Source: Streptomyces sp. SCSIO 75703
GTDB taxonomy: Bacteria > Actinomycetota > Actinomycetes > Streptomycetales > Streptomycetaceae
Reading direction: 5' to 3'
Assembly (NCBI RefSeq): GCF_036607905.1
Contig: NZ_CP144555.1
Span: 5,208,001-5,272,000 of the forward strand
DNA length: 64,000 nt
Shown: positions 43,478 to 52,602 of the stretch, in pieces
How the letters are laid out: each line of letters opens with the position of its first letter
Position numbering within the stretch: the stretch's first letter is position 1
Notes under the pieces: generated by a model
The model's database searches: none
Seen by the model: the letters and a program-made list of their open reading frames with translations, nothing else
What the model was told of the DNA's origin: nothing
Position numbers and translations under genes: made by a program

Positions 43478-45610
43478 ATGCGGCCCGTTTCCCAGATCGA
43501 ACGCACGGTGGCGCCCTTCGAGGTCGTCAGCCCCTACCAGCCGAGCGGCGACCAGCCCGCGGCCATCGCCGAGCTCGCCCGGCGCATCGAAGCAGGCGAG
43601 AAGGACGTCGTGCTCCTCGGCGCGACCGGCACCGGCAAGTCCGCCACCACCGCGTGGGTGATCGAGAAGCTCCAGCGGCCCACCCTCGTGATGGCGCCCA
43701 ACAAGACGCTGGCCGCCCAGCTGGCGAACGAGTTCCGCGAGCTGCTGCCGAACAACGCCGTCGAGTACTTCGTCTCGTACTACGACTACTACCAGCCCGA
43801 GGCGTACGTCCCGCAGTCGGACACCTACATCGAGAAGGACTCCTCGATCAACGAGGAGGTGGAGCGCCTGCGCCACTCCGCCACCAACTCGCTGCTCACC
43901 CGCCGCGACGTCGTCGTGGTCGCCTCCGTCTCCTGCATCTACGGCCTCGGCACACCCCAGGAGTACGTGGACCGGATGGTCCCGCTGCGGGTCGGCGACG
44001 AGTTCGACCGCGACGAACTGCTGCGCCGCTTCGTCGACATCCAGTACACGCGCAACGACATGGCCTTCACCCGCGGCACCTTCCGGGTACGCGGCGACAC
44101 CATCGAGATCTTCCCGGTCTACGAGGAACTGGCCGTCCGCATCGAGATGTTCGGTGACGAGATCGAGGCCCTCTCCACCCTGCACCCGCTCACCGGCGAG
44201 ATCGTCAGCGACGACCGGCAGCTCTACGTGTTCCCCGCCTCCCACTACGTGGCCGGCCCCGAACGCATGGAGCGGGCCGTCAACGACATCGAGAAGGAAC
44301 TGGCCGAACGCCTGGCCGACCTGGAGAAGCAGGGCAAGCTCCTGGAGGCCCAGCGGCTGCGGATGCGCACCACCTACGACATCGAGATGCTCCGCCAGAT
44401 CGGCTCCTGCTCCGGCGTGGAGAACTACTCCATGCACTTCGACGGCCGCTCGCCCGGCTCCCCGCCGAACACCCTGCTGGACTACTTCCCGGACGACTTC
44501 CTGCTGGTCATCGACGAGTCGCACGTCACCGTGCCCCAGATCGGCGCCATGTACGAAGGCGACGCCTCGCGCAAGCGGACCCTCGTCGACCACGGTTTCC
44601 GGCTGCCCTCCGCGCTGGACAACCGCCCGCTGAAGTGGGAGGAGTTCCAGGAGCGCGTCGGTCAGGCCGTCTACCTGTCGGCCACCCCCGGCACCTACGA
44701 ACTCTCCCGCTCCGACGGCGCCGTGGAGCAGATCATCCGCCCCACCGGCCTCGTCGACCCGGAGGTCGTCGTCAAGCCCACCGAGGGCCAGATCGACGAC
44801 CTGGTGCACGAGATCCGCGAGCGGACCGAGAAGGACGAACGCGTCCTCGTCACCACCCTCACCAAGAAGATGGCCGAGGACCTCACCGACTACTTCGTCG
44901 AACTCGGCATCCAGGTCCGCTACCTGCACAGCGACGTCGACACCCTGCGCCGCGTGGAACTCCTGCGCGAACTGCGCACCGGCGAGTACGACGTACTGGT
45001 CGGCATCAACCTCCTGCGCGAGGGCCTGGACCTGCCCGAGGTCTCCCTGGTGGCGATCCTCGACGCCGACAAGGAGGGCTTCCTGCGCTCCGGAACCTCC
45101 CTCATCCAGACCATCGGCCGTGCCGCGCGCAACGTCTCCGGTCAGGTCCACATGTACGCGGACAAGATCACGCCGGCGATGGAGAAGGCCATCGACGAGA
45201 CCAACCGGCGCCGCGAGAAGCAGATCGCCTTCAACCAGGCGAACGGCATCGACCCGCAGCCGCTCCGCAAGAAGATCAACGACATCGTCGCGCAGATCGC
45301 CCGCGAGGACGTCGACACCGAGCAGCTCCTCGGCTCCGGCTACCGCCAGTCCCTGGACGGCAAGGCGCCCAAGGCGCCCGTGCCCGCCCTCGGTGGGCAG
45401 CAGACGGCCACGAAGGCCAGGGGCCGGGGCAAGGAGACCGTGCCGACCGACCGGCCCGCCGCGGAGCTGGCCGAGCAGATCGAGGAGCTGACCACGCGGA
45501 TGCGGGCCGCCGCCGCCGACCTCCAGTTCGAGATCGCGGCCCGGCTGCGCGACGAGGTCTCCGAGATGAAGAAGGAGCTGCGCCAGATGAGGGAGGCGGG
45601 CCTCGCCTGA
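43478..45610 (+). CDS. uvrB: Excinuclease ABC subunit UvrB
   Basis: A 710-aa nucleotide-excision-repair helicase that verifies damage handed over by UvrA and recruits UvrC. Walker A GATGTGKS is at residues 48-55; the beta-hairpin region reads YYDYYQPEAYVPQSDTYIEK; the DExH box is IDESHVTVPQ; and motif VI lies in GRAARN. The C-terminal UVR motif, which binds UvrC, is at about 665-700 (EIAARLRDEVSEMKKELRQM). The stretch before it (about 630-655) is a variable Ala/Pro/Lys linker. Confidence 0.98.
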   Translation: MRPVSQIERTVAPFEVVSPYQPSGDQPAAIAELARRIEAGEKDVVLLGATGTGKSATTAWVIEKLQRPTLVMAPNKTLAAQLANEFRELLPNNAVEYFVSYYDYYQPEAYVPQSDTYIEKDSSINEEVERLRHSATNSLLTRRDVVVVASVSCIYGLGTPQEYVDRMVPLRVGDEFDRDELLRRFVDIQYTRNDMAFTRGTFRVRGDTIEIFPVYEELAVRIEMFGDEIEALSTLHPLTGEIVSDDRQLYVFPASHYVAGPERMERAVNDIEKELAERLADLEKQGKLLEAQRLRMRTTYDIEMLRQIGSCSGVENYSMHFDGRSPGSPPNTLLDYFPDDFLLVIDESHVTVPQIGAMYEGDASRKRTLVDHGFRLPSALDNRPLKWEEFQERVGQAVYLSATPGTYELSRSDGAVEQIIRPTGLVDPEVVVKPTEGQIDDLVHEIRERTEKDERVLVTTLTKKMAEDLTDYFVELGIQVRYLHSDVDTLRRVELLRELRTGEYDVLVGINLLREGLDLPEVSLVAILDADKEGFLRSGTSLIQTIGRAARNVSGQVHMYADKITPAMEKAIDETNRRREKQIAFNQANGIDPQPLRKKINDIVAQIAREDVDTEQLLGSGYRQSLDGKAPKAPVPALGGQQTATKARGRGKETVPTDRPAAELAEQIEELTTRMRAAAADLQFEIAARLRDEVSEMKKELRQMREAGLA

Positions 45611-45755
45611 CCCGCGCGCCACCCCGGGCACACCCTGTGTTGCAAGAACGACACGAAGTGGGGTCCGGGGTGGGTCGCTGTCAGTGCCCCTGCGTAGGGT
45701 TCTGGACAACCGCGGGCGCCGCGGCAACAGGGGAAGTCGAGAGGGGAATCAGCGC

Positions 45756-46334
45756 GTGACCGTCAACATGACCAAGGGTCAGGCCATCAGTCTGCAGAAG
45801 AGCGACGGCGCCGGCCTGACGTCGGTGCGCATGGGTCTCGGCTGGCAGGCGGCTCCCCGGCGCGGCCTGTTCGGCTCGCGGACCCGGGAGATCGACCTGG
45901 ACGCCTCCGCCGTCCTGTTCGCGGACAAGCAGCCGGTCGACGTCGTCTTCTTCCGCCACCTGGTGAGCGACGACGGCTCCGTGCGCCACACCGGAGACAA
46001 CCTCGTCGGCGGTGTCGGCCAGGGCGGCGACGACGAGGCGATCCTCGTCGACCTCCAGCGCGTGCCGGTCCACATCGACCAGATCGTCTTCACCGTGAAC
46101 TCGTTCACGGGCCAGACCTTCCAGGAAGTGCAGAACGCGTTCTGCCGTCTCGTCGACGAGACCAACGGCCAGGAACTCGCCCGCTACACGCTGGCCGGCG
46201 GCGGTCCCGTCACCGCCCAGATCATGGCCAAGGTGCACCGCGCGGGCCAGGGCTGGTCGATGACCGCCCTCGGCGCCCCGGCCAACGGCCGCACCTTCCA
46301 GGACCTGATGCCGGCCATCCTGCCGGTCCTGTAG
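45756..46334 (+). CDS. terD: TerD family protein
   Basis: A 192-aa TerD/CABP-type calcium-binding protein. Key segments are MTKGQAISLQKSDG, RMGLGWQ, the acidic metal-binding run EIDLDASAVLFADKQPVD, and GQGGDDEAILVDLQRVP. The length is normal. The GTG start at 45756 follows GAGAGGGG; MTKGQ at codon 5 is an alternative start. A TAGGGT at 45692-45697 may be the promoter -10. It is followed by a TerD-related fusion protein and then terC, a stress/tellurite-type cluster. Confidence 0.93.
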   Translation: MTVNMTKGQAISLQKSDGAGLTSVRMGLGWQAAPRRGLFGSRTREIDLDASAVLFADKQPVDVVFFRHLVSDDGSVRHTGDNLVGGVGQGGDDEAILVDLQRVPVHIDQIVFTVNSFTGQTFQEVQNAFCRLVDETNGQELARYTLAGGGPVTAQIMAKVHRAGQGWSMTALGAPANGRTFQDLMPAILPVL

Positions 46335-46424
46335 GCACGACCGTCCGGCCGCCTGCCCGCCCGGGGGAGCGGGCGGCACCCGTACAGCACGAGCAGGACA
46401 CGAAGGGCACAGGGGGAACAGGCG

Positions 46425-48389
46425 ATGACGGCCGAGCTGGTGCGGGGGCAGAACCACCCGCTGTCCCGGACCCGTCTGGAGGTCCGGGTCTCGGCCGGCA
46501 CGCCGGTCGTGGCGGGCGCCACCGTCGGCGACGAGAACGGCCGGGTCCAGGGCATCGAGGGGGTGGCCCATCCGGGCACCCCCTCGATGCCGGGTCTGGA
46601 GGTCTCCCGGCAGGCCGCCGCAGGCCACCGCCTCGCCGTGGATCTCGACGCCCTGCCGGACACCGTGCACCGCGTCAGCGTCCTGCTCGCCCTGCCCGAC
46701 ACGGGCGGCCCGGCCCGGTTCGGCGCCGTCGCCGCCCCCTTCGTCGCCGTCACGGGCCTCGACGGCACCGAGATCGCCAGCTACACCCTCACCGGCCTGG
46801 AGAGCGAGCGGGCCGTCGTCGCCGTCGAGCTGTACCGACGCCAGGGCGCCTGGAAGGTACGGGCCGTCGGCCAGGGGTACGCGGGCGGCCTCGCCGAACT
46901 CCTCGCCGACCAGGGGCTGGCCGAGGCCCACCGGCTCGCCGGGAGCATCCAGGAGGCCGTGGCCGGCGGCCTCGCCCGCTCCGTCGCGGCACCCCCGCCC
47001 CGCACGGACGACACCGACCGCTCCCGCCGGCCCGCCGCCCCCGGAGCCGACCGTGACGGCATGGCGCCCCGGCCGGCCGCCGACCCCGTGCCGCAGCCGC
47101 CGCTCGGCGCCGGCCCCGCGGGCCCGCCGTCCGCCGTCGGCCCGCCGACCGTGCCCACCGCCGCCGGACCCGTCGACTACCGCCACCCGCGACGGCCGCA
47201 CGCCGCTCCGCCCTCGCCCGCGCCCGTTGCGCCCCCCTCCGCCCCCGGTGAGCCCGCGCGCCCCGTGGCCGGCGACGCCACCGGCTGGTCCATGGACGAG
47301 CGGCTCTACAACCAGGTCTGGGGCATGTTCGAGGACCTGGCCCGCAGCGTCGCCGCCTACCGCAGCGCCGTCGACTTCGCCGAATCACGCCGGGAGAAGG
47401 AGGTCGACCAGGCACTGTCCGACCCGCGCAACCGGATCGGCGGCGGAAGCGACGCCGCCCGGGACGCGGCCCGCGCCCGCCACGCCCAGCTCGTCGCCCA
47501 GGCCCGCGAGGTCCTGGACCGGGACGTCACGCAGCTCGCCGCCGAGGCCGACGTCGTCGAACCCGCCCTCCCGGCGGCCTACGCCGGCTGGGACAACCCG
47601 GTCTGGCACGCCTACCGCGTCCCCATGGAGATCCCCATGGCCCTGCGCCTGGGCGACCTCCACCTGCCCGAGGCCGACGGGGTGAGCATCCCGATGCTGG
47701 TCCGGCTGCCGCTGGAGCGCGGTCTGTGGATCGACAGCGGACGCTCGGGCGCCGATGACGAGGCGCTCGCCGACCCCGGGCGGCGGGCGCACCTGGCGGT
47801 GGAGACCGCGGTCGCGCACGCGGCCCGGCTGCTCGCCATCCACCCGCCGGGCGAGTTCACCGTGCACGTCGTCGACGCCGCCGGATCGGGCGCCTCGGCG
47901 CTGGGCCCGCTGACCGACCACGGGCTGCTCGCCGCGCCGCCCGCCCGGGGTGCCGCCGGGACGGCGGAGGCGCTGACCCGGCTCACCCAGCGCGTCGACC
48001 TGGTGCAGATGGCCCTGCGCGGCGGCGCCCCCGACGCGCTCCCGCCCGGCTTCGACACCTCCCGGCAACTCCTGATCGTCAACGACTTCCCGCACGGTTT
48101 CGACGACCGGGCCGTGAACCAGCTCCGGTACCTCGCGGACGAGGGCCCCTCCGTCGGGGTCCACCTGATGATGGTCGCCGACCGTGAGGAGTCCGCCGCC
48201 TACGGCCCGCTGCTCGACCCCTTGTGGCGGTCGCTGCTGCGGCTGACCCCGGTGCCCGACGACCACCTCGCCGACCCGTGGGTGGGGCACGCCTGGACGT
48301 ACGAGCCCGCCGTCGTGCCGCCCGGCAGCCGGGTGCTCCACGACGTGCTCGCCCGGGTCGCCTCGGCCCGGCGCACCGGTAGCCGTTAG
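46425..48389 (+). CDS. TerD-domain protein fused to a P-loop-less FtsK/SpoIIIE-like domain
   Basis: A 654-aa protein. The N-terminal 170 residues form a TerD-like domain (LVRGQNHPLSRTRLEVRV, AVDLDALPDTVHRVSVLLALP, FVAVTGLDGTEIASYTL). A Pro/Ala-rich linker follows (about 185-285), then a helical region (about 290-385) and a C-terminal segment resembling degenerate FtsK/SpoIIIE-like domains: FTVHVVDAAGSGASALGPL and the Walker-B-like QLLIVNDFPHGFDD, then GVHLMMVADRE. No G-x4-G-K-S/T is present, so it probably does not hydrolyse ATP. It follows terD after 90 bp on the same strand. Confidence 0.85.
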   Translation: MTAELVRGQNHPLSRTRLEVRVSAGTPVVAGATVGDENGRVQGIEGVAHPGTPSMPGLEVSRQAAAGHRLAVDLDALPDTVHRVSVLLALPDTGGPARFGAVAAPFVAVTGLDGTEIASYTLTGLESERAVVAVELYRRQGAWKVRAVGQGYAGGLAELLADQGLAEAHRLAGSIQEAVAGGLARSVAAPPPRTDDTDRSRRPAAPGADRDGMAPRPAADPVPQPPLGAGPAGPPSAVGPPTVPTAAGPVDYRHPRRPHAAPPSPAPVAPPSAPGEPARPVAGDATGWSMDERLYNQVWGMFEDLARSVAAYRSAVDFAESRREKEVDQALSDPRNRIGGGSDAARDAARARHAQLVAQAREVLDRDVTQLAAEADVVEPALPAAYAGWDNPVWHAYRVPMEIPMALRLGDLHLPEADGVSIPMLVRLPLERGLWIDSGRSGADDEALADPGRRAHLAVETAVAHAARLLAIHPPGEFTVHVVDAAGSGASALGPLTDHGLLAAPPARGAAGTAEALTRLTQRVDLVQMALRGGAPDALPPGFDTSRQLLIVNDFPHGFDDRAVNQLRYLADEGPSVGVHLMMVADREESAAYGPLLDPLWRSLLRLTPVPDDHLADPWVGHAWTYEPAVVPPGSRVLHDVLARVASARRTGSR

Positions 48390-48633
48390 CGGCCGAGCCA
48401 GGCAGCCGCCCAGCGTGCCGGCCGGCCGTTTCGCGCTCCGTTGCCGCCCGGCGTGCCGGCGGCCGTCGGGCCCGCGGGGCCGGCGGTGGACGGCGGTGGA
48501 CGGCTACCGTCGTGAGCCCGCGTGGGGGCCGTGCCCCGGCCGCCGTCTCGCGTGCCCTCCTGCGGTGACGCCGTACCAAGTCCTGGCAATGCCGCCTTCA
48601 CCAGGCGCTTTGGTGGTGCCTTTACCCTCCTCT

Positions 48634-48662
48634 TTACTCTCCCTTGGTGATTGCGGTACTGT
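48634..48662 (+). promoter_or_regulatory. Candidate promoter of the terC riboswitch transcript
   Basis: TTACTC (48634-48639), 17-bp spacer and TACTGT (48657-48662). Transcription would begin near 48669, right at the first base of the riboswitch P1 stem. The hexamers are only moderate matches. Confidence 0.4.
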
Positions 48663-48670
48663 TTTCCGTG

Positions 48671-48797
48671 CGGAGGGGAGTACTCCCGGTCTGCTGCGGC
48701 GTACCCGTCAATACGGATCAGGCCAGATCCCGGGGCGCCGGCCCGAGGGTTCCGGACGCGTCCCGCGTCCCGGAGGCCCGGGTGGAAGAGACCTCCG
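48671..48797 (+). ncRNA. yybP-ykoY-type manganese riboswitch
   Basis: The region upstream of terC carries the hallmarks of the yybP-ykoY class. GGGGAGTA follows the 5' strand of P1 (CGGAGG, 48671-48676); CCGTCAATACGG sits in the middle part, with GGCC next to it; GAGACC lies in the 3' loop; and the 3' strand of P1 is CCTCCG (48792-48797), a perfect 6-bp complement. The two G/C-rich internal helices fall where P2 and P3 are expected. This class senses Mn2+ and often controls TerC-like exporters. Confidence 0.82.
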
Positions 48798-48839
48798 GCA
48801 GCGAACGCTGACTTTTTCCGTCTGACGCACTGCCGGAGG
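48792..48839 (+). promoter_or_regulatory. terC ribosome-binding-site sequestering hairpin (riboswitch expression platform)
   Basis: CCTCCGGCAG (48792-48801) is perfectly complementary to CTGCCGGAGG (48830-48839). The right arm contains the GGAGG that serves the terC GTG at 48844, and the left arm is the same CCTCCG that forms P1 of the riboswitch. P1 and the sequestering hairpin are mutually exclusive. Confidence 0.78.
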
Positions 48840-48843
48840 CGTA

Positions 48844-49845
48844 GTGGATGTTTCCGCGACCCTGTGGGTCCTGACCATCGGGGGCCTCGCCGCCCTCATC
48901 GCGGTCGACTTCTTCATCGGCCGCAAACCGCACGACGTATCGCTCAAGGAAGCCGGGATCTGGACCGTCGTCTGGGTCGCCCTGGCCGCGCTCTTCGGTC
49001 TCGGCCTCTTCCTCTTCTCCGGCGGCGGACCCGCCGGAGAGTTCTTCGCGGGCTTCATCACCGAGAAGTCGCTGAGCGTGGACAACCTGTTCGTCTTCGT
49101 CCTGATCATGGCGAAGTTCGCGGTCCCCACGCAGTACCAGCAGCGCGTGCTCCTCGTGGGCGTGCTGATCGCCCTGGTCCTCAGAGCCGTCTTCATCGTC
49201 GCGGGCGCCGCGATCCTCGCCAGCTTCTCCTGGGTCTTCTACCTCTTCGGGGCCTTCCTCATCTGGACGGCCTGGAAGCTGATCCAGGAGGCGCGGACCG
49301 ACGAGGAGGACGAGGACTTCGAGGAGAACCGGCTGCTCAAGGCCGCCGAACGCCGCTTCGGCGTGGCCGACCGCTACCACGGCACCAAGCTGTGGATCAC
49401 GGAGAACGGCAAGCGGATCATGACGCCGATGCTGGTCGTGATGCTCGCGATCGGCACCACCGACGTGCTCTTCGCACTCGACTCCATCCCGGCGATCTTC
49501 GGCCTGACCCAGGACCCGTACATCGTCTTCACCGCCAACGCGTTCGCCCTCATGGGCCTGCGCCAGCTCTACTTCCTCATCGGCGGCCTGCTGAAGAAGC
49601 TGGTCCACCTCTCCTACGGGCTCTCCGTCATCCTCGGCTTCATCGGCGTCAAACTCGTGCTGCACGCCCTGCACGAGTCGGGCGTCCCCGTCCCCGAGAT
49701 CGGCATACCCGTCTCCCTCGGAGTGATCTGCTCCGTCCTCGTCGTCACGACCGTCACCAGCCTCCGGGCCTCCCGCAAGCAGGCCCTGGCGAAGGCGGCG
49801 GCCGACCGCGACGAGGACCGGCCGAAGGACAGCGTCGACGCCTGA
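48844..49845 (+). CDS. terC: TerC family membrane protein (probable manganese exporter)
   Basis: A 333-aa polytopic protein of the TerC/Alx family, which exports Mn2+ in several bacteria. The two family motifs are present: EKSLSVDNLFVFVLIM (about 75-90) and the repeat GTTDVLFALDSIPAIFGLT (about 205-222), each with the conserved Asp residues in membrane helices; about eight to nine hydrophobic segments in all. GTG 48844 is preceded by GGAGG at 4 nt. The upstream RNA carries a Mn2+ riboswitch, which supports a Mn role over tellurite resistance. Confidence 0.94.
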   Translation: MDVSATLWVLTIGGLAALIAVDFFIGRKPHDVSLKEAGIWTVVWVALAALFGLGLFLFSGGGPAGEFFAGFITEKSLSVDNLFVFVLIMAKFAVPTQYQQRVLLVGVLIALVLRAVFIVAGAAILASFSWVFYLFGAFLIWTAWKLIQEARTDEEDEDFEENRLLKAAERRFGVADRYHGTKLWITENGKRIMTPMLVVMLAIGTTDVLFALDSIPAIFGLTQDPYIVFTANAFALMGLRQLYFLIGGLLKKLVHLSYGLSVILGFIGVKLVLHALHESGVPVPEIGIPVSLGVICSVLVVTTVTSLRASRKQALAKAAADRDEDRPKDSVDA

Positions 49846-49901
49846 CGGCCCGGCCCGCCAGGGGGCTCGCCCCTGGCCCGCCGGACACGGCCGGCCCGTG
49901 G

Positions 49902-49947
49902 CGCACGCCCGGTCACGCGTTCCCCGGACCGCGTGACCGGGCGTGCG
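49902..49947 (+). terminator. terC terminator
   Basis: A perfect 18-bp stem (49902-49919 with 49930-49947) with a 10-nt loop, 57 bp after the terC stop and 31 bp before chaA. Confidence 0.8.
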
Positions 49948-49977
49948 GGGTCCTTCCCGCTCTGTGACGATCGCTGC

Positions 49978-51078
49978 ATGATCAGTCGGACCAGGGCGCT
50001 CGTGACGCAGTGGACCATCGCGACGCCCGTGGCCGCGGTCCTGCTGCTGGCCTTCACCTGGGGACGCTCCCTGCCCGCCGGGATCGTCGTCCTGCTGACG
50101 CTGGTCCTCGCGGTGTCCGTCCTCGCCGCCGTGCACCACGCCGAGGTCGTCGCCCACCGGGTCGGCGAACCCTTCGGCTCCCTCGTCCTCGCCGTCGCCG
50201 TCACCGTCATCGAGGTCGCCCTCATCGTCACCCTGATGATCGACGGCGGCGACAAGAGCGCCACCCTCGCCCGGGACACCGTCTTCGCCGCCGTGATGAT
50301 CACTTGCAACGGTGTCGTCGGCCTCAGTCTCCTCGTCGGCTCGCTGCGGCACGGCACGGCGGTGTTCAACCCCGAGGGCACCGGCGCCGCCCTCGCCACC
50401 GTGGCGACCCTGGCCACCCTCAGCCTCGTCCTTCCGACCTTCACCACCAGCGCGCGCGGCCCCGAGTTCTCCACCCTGCAACTGACCTTCGCCGCCGTGT
50501 CCTCGCTGATCCTCTACGGCCTGTTCATCACGACCCTGACCGTCCGGCACCGCGACTACTTCCTCCCGATCACCCGGCAGGGCGAGGTGATCACCAGCGA
50601 GGACCACGCCCACGCCCCCTCCGCCCGCACCGCCCTGCTCAGCCTCGGCCTGCTCGGCATGGCGCTGATCGGCGTGGTCGGCCTGGCCAAAGGCGTCTCG
50701 CCCACCATCGAGAGCGGGGTCGAGGCCGCCGGACTGCACCACGCCGTCGTCGGGGTGATCATCGCCCTGCTGGTGCTGCTCCCGGAGACCATCGCCGCAC
50801 TGCGCACCGCACGCCGGGACCGCGTGCAGACCAGCCTCAACCTGGCCCTCGGCTCGGCGATGGCCAGCATCGGCCTGACGATCCCCGCGGTCGCCCTCGC
50901 CTCCGTGTGGCTCCCCGGCCGGCTCGTCCTCGGCCTCGGCGCCACACACATGCTGCTGCTCGCCCTGACCGTGGTGGTGGCGTCCCTCACGGTCGTACCG
51001 GGCCGCGCCACCCCGCTCCAGGGCGGCGTCCACCTGGTGCTGTTCGCGGCCTACCTGGAACTCGCCATCAACCCGTAG
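49978..51078 (+). CDS. chaA: Calcium/proton antiporter ChaA
   Basis: A 366-aa cation/proton exchanger of the CaCA superfamily with about eleven hydrophobic segments. The two alpha repeats are seen as VAVTVIEVALIVTLMI...CNGVVGLSLLVGSL (about 75-120) and LLPETIAALRTARRDRVQTSLNLALGSAMASIGLTIP (about 255-300), each with an acidic residue in the helix (VIEVALI, LLPETIA). The ATG at 49978 has no clear Shine-Dalgarno. It probably lowers cytoplasmic Ca2+ or exchanges Na+/K+ for protons. Confidence 0.92.
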   Translation: MISRTRALVTQWTIATPVAAVLLLAFTWGRSLPAGIVVLLTLVLAVSVLAAVHHAEVVAHRVGEPFGSLVLAVAVTVIEVALIVTLMIDGGDKSATLARDTVFAAVMITCNGVVGLSLLVGSLRHGTAVFNPEGTGAALATVATLATLSLVLPTFTTSARGPEFSTLQLTFAAVSSLILYGLFITTLTVRHRDYFLPITRQGEVITSEDHAHAPSARTALLSLGLLGMALIGVVGLAKGVSPTIESGVEAAGLHHAVVGVIIALLVLLPETIAALRTARRDRVQTSLNLALGSAMASIGLTIPAVALASVWLPGRLVLGLGATHMLLLALTVVVASLTVVPGRATPLQGGVHLVLFAAYLELAINP

Positions 51079-51178
51079 AACGCGGCCCGGACCGGTCACG
51101 ACGGGGCACCGCCGGCGTGATACACCGGGGTCGGGCGGCCGGTCCCGGGCCGCCCGTCACGAACGGACCGGAGGAACC

Positions 51179-51652
51179 GTGCCCCGCACCCTGGCCCAAG
51201 CCCCGATCATGATTCTCAACGGCCCCAACCTGAACCTGCTCGGCCAGCGGCAGCCGGAGATCTACGGCTCCGACACCCTCGCCGACGTCGAGTCCCTGTG
51301 CGCCAAGACAGCGGCGGCCCACGGCGGCACCGTCGACTTCCGGCAGTCCAACCACGAGGGGGAACTGGTCGACTGGATCCACGAGGCCCGGCTGCACCAC
51401 TCGGGCATCGTGATCAACCCGGCCGCCTACTCCCACACCTCCGTGGCGATCCTGGACGCGCTCAACACCTGCGACGGGCTGCCCGTGGTGGAGGTACACA
51501 TCTCCAACATCCACCAGCGCGAACCGTTCCGGCACCACTCCTACGTCTCCCAGCGCGCCGACGGCGTCATCGCGGGGTGCGGGGTCCAGGGGTACGCCTT
51601 CGCCGTGGAGCGCGTCGCGGCGCTGGCGGGGACGGGCCGCGCCACGACCTGA
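51179..51652 (+). CDS. aroQ: 3-Dehydroquinate dehydratase, type II
   Basis: A 157-aa enzyme of the shikimate and quinate pathways. The type II signature LNGPNLNLLGQRQPEIYG (residues 13-30) contains the catalytic Tyr29 and the lid Arg; QSNHEGELVDWIHEA, INPAAYSHTSVAILDAL and EVHISNIHQREPFRHHSY follow with the active-site Asn, His and Arg. The GTG start follows GGAGGAA. Type II enzymes are dodecamers. No other aro gene is adjacent. Confidence 0.96.
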   Translation: MPRTLAQAPIMILNGPNLNLLGQRQPEIYGSDTLADVESLCAKTAAAHGGTVDFRQSNHEGELVDWIHEARLHHSGIVINPAAYSHTSVAILDALNTCDGLPVVEVHISNIHQREPFRHHSYVSQRADGVIAGCGVQGYAFAVERVAALAGTGRATT

Positions 51653-51928
51653 GCCCTGCGTCGGGCCGCCATGGCGCCGCCGTCGCGCCGCCGGGGACCG
51701 CCGCGCCGCCCGGCGGCCGTGTCCCAGGGCCAGGCCGCCTGGCCCGCGCGGCGGCCTGCCGGGGCTGCGGTCGTAGCGCTCGCCCGCACACCGGTCCGTA
51801 CGCCGCGCACGCGGGCAACGAGGGGCGCGCGGGCACGGTACGGCTCACCCGTCCGCGCCCGCGCGCCCCACGGTCACCACTGAGGCGCCGCGCCTCCCGC
51901 CGTCACCGGCGCCCCGCCCGGCCGGAGG

Positions 51929-52585
51929 TCACCACCCGCGCGCGTGCCACTCCGGAAGGTGCGGGCGCTCGGCGCCCAGCGTGGTGTCGTTGCCGTGGCC
52001 CGGGTACACCCAGGTCTCGTCCGGCAGCTCGTCGAAGATCTTGGTCTCGACGTCCCGGATCAGGCTGGCGAACGCCTCCGGGTCCTTGCGGGTGTTGCCC
52101 ACCCCGCCCGGGAAGAGGCAGTCCCCCGTGAAGACGTGGGGGTGGCCGTGCGGGTCGTCGTAGACCAGGGCGATGGAGCCGGGCGTGTGGCCGACCAGGT
52201 GGCGGGCGGTGAGCTCCACCCGGCCGACCCGGATCGTGTCGCCGTCGTCGACCGGGACGTCGGTCGCCACGGGGATGCCCTCGGCGTCGTACCGGCCCGC
52301 GTAGGTGCGGGCGCCGGTGGCCGCGACGACCTCCGCGAGGGCCTGCCAGTGGTCGCCGTGCCGGTGGGTGGTGACGACGGATGCCACCCCGTCGTCACCG
52401 ATCGTGCCCAGGAGGGTCTCCGCGTCGTTGGCGGCGTCGATCAGCAGTTGTTCGTCGGTGGCCCGGCAGCGCAGCAGGTAGGCGTTGTTGTCCATCGGGC
52501 CGACCGCGACCTTGGTGATCATCAGGTCCTTGAGTTCGTGCACGTCGGCGGGGCCGCCGACCCTCACCTCTCCGCTGTACGTCAT
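51929..52585 (-). CDS. MBL-fold hydrolase (glyoxalase II-like)
   Basis: A 218-aa metallo-beta-lactamase-fold protein. Metal-binding THRHGDHW spans about residues 73-80; further ligands are in VGHTPGSIALV (His), FTGDCLFPGGVG (Asp) and VYPGHGNDTTLG (His). The ATG at 52585 (MTYSGEVRVG) has a TAGGCT -10 7 nt upstream. The likely reaction is hydrolysis of a thioester such as a mycothiol conjugate (inference). It follows the isomerase-like gene on the same strand after 17 bp. Confidence 0.9.
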   Translation of the reverse strand: MTYSGEVRVGGPADVHELKDLMITKVAVGPMDNNAYLLRCRATDEQLLIDAANDAETLLGTIGDDGVASVVTTHRHGDHWQALAEVVAATGARTYAGRYDAEGIPVATDVPVDDGDTIRVGRVELTARHLVGHTPGSIALVYDDPHGHPHVFTGDCLFPGGVGNTRKDPEAFASLIRDVETKIFDELPDETWVYPGHGNDTTLGAERPHLPEWHARGW

Positions 52586-52592
52586 GACAGCC

Positions 52593-52598
52593 AGCCTA
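52593..52598 (-). promoter_or_regulatory. -10-like TAGGCT for the MBL-fold gene
   Basis: Minus-strand TAGGCT ends 7 nt before the ATG at 52585. It overlaps the gap with the upstream gene, so the MBL gene may be leaderless with its own promoter as well as cotranscribed. Confidence 0.4.
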
Positions 52599-52602
52599 CG
52601 GG

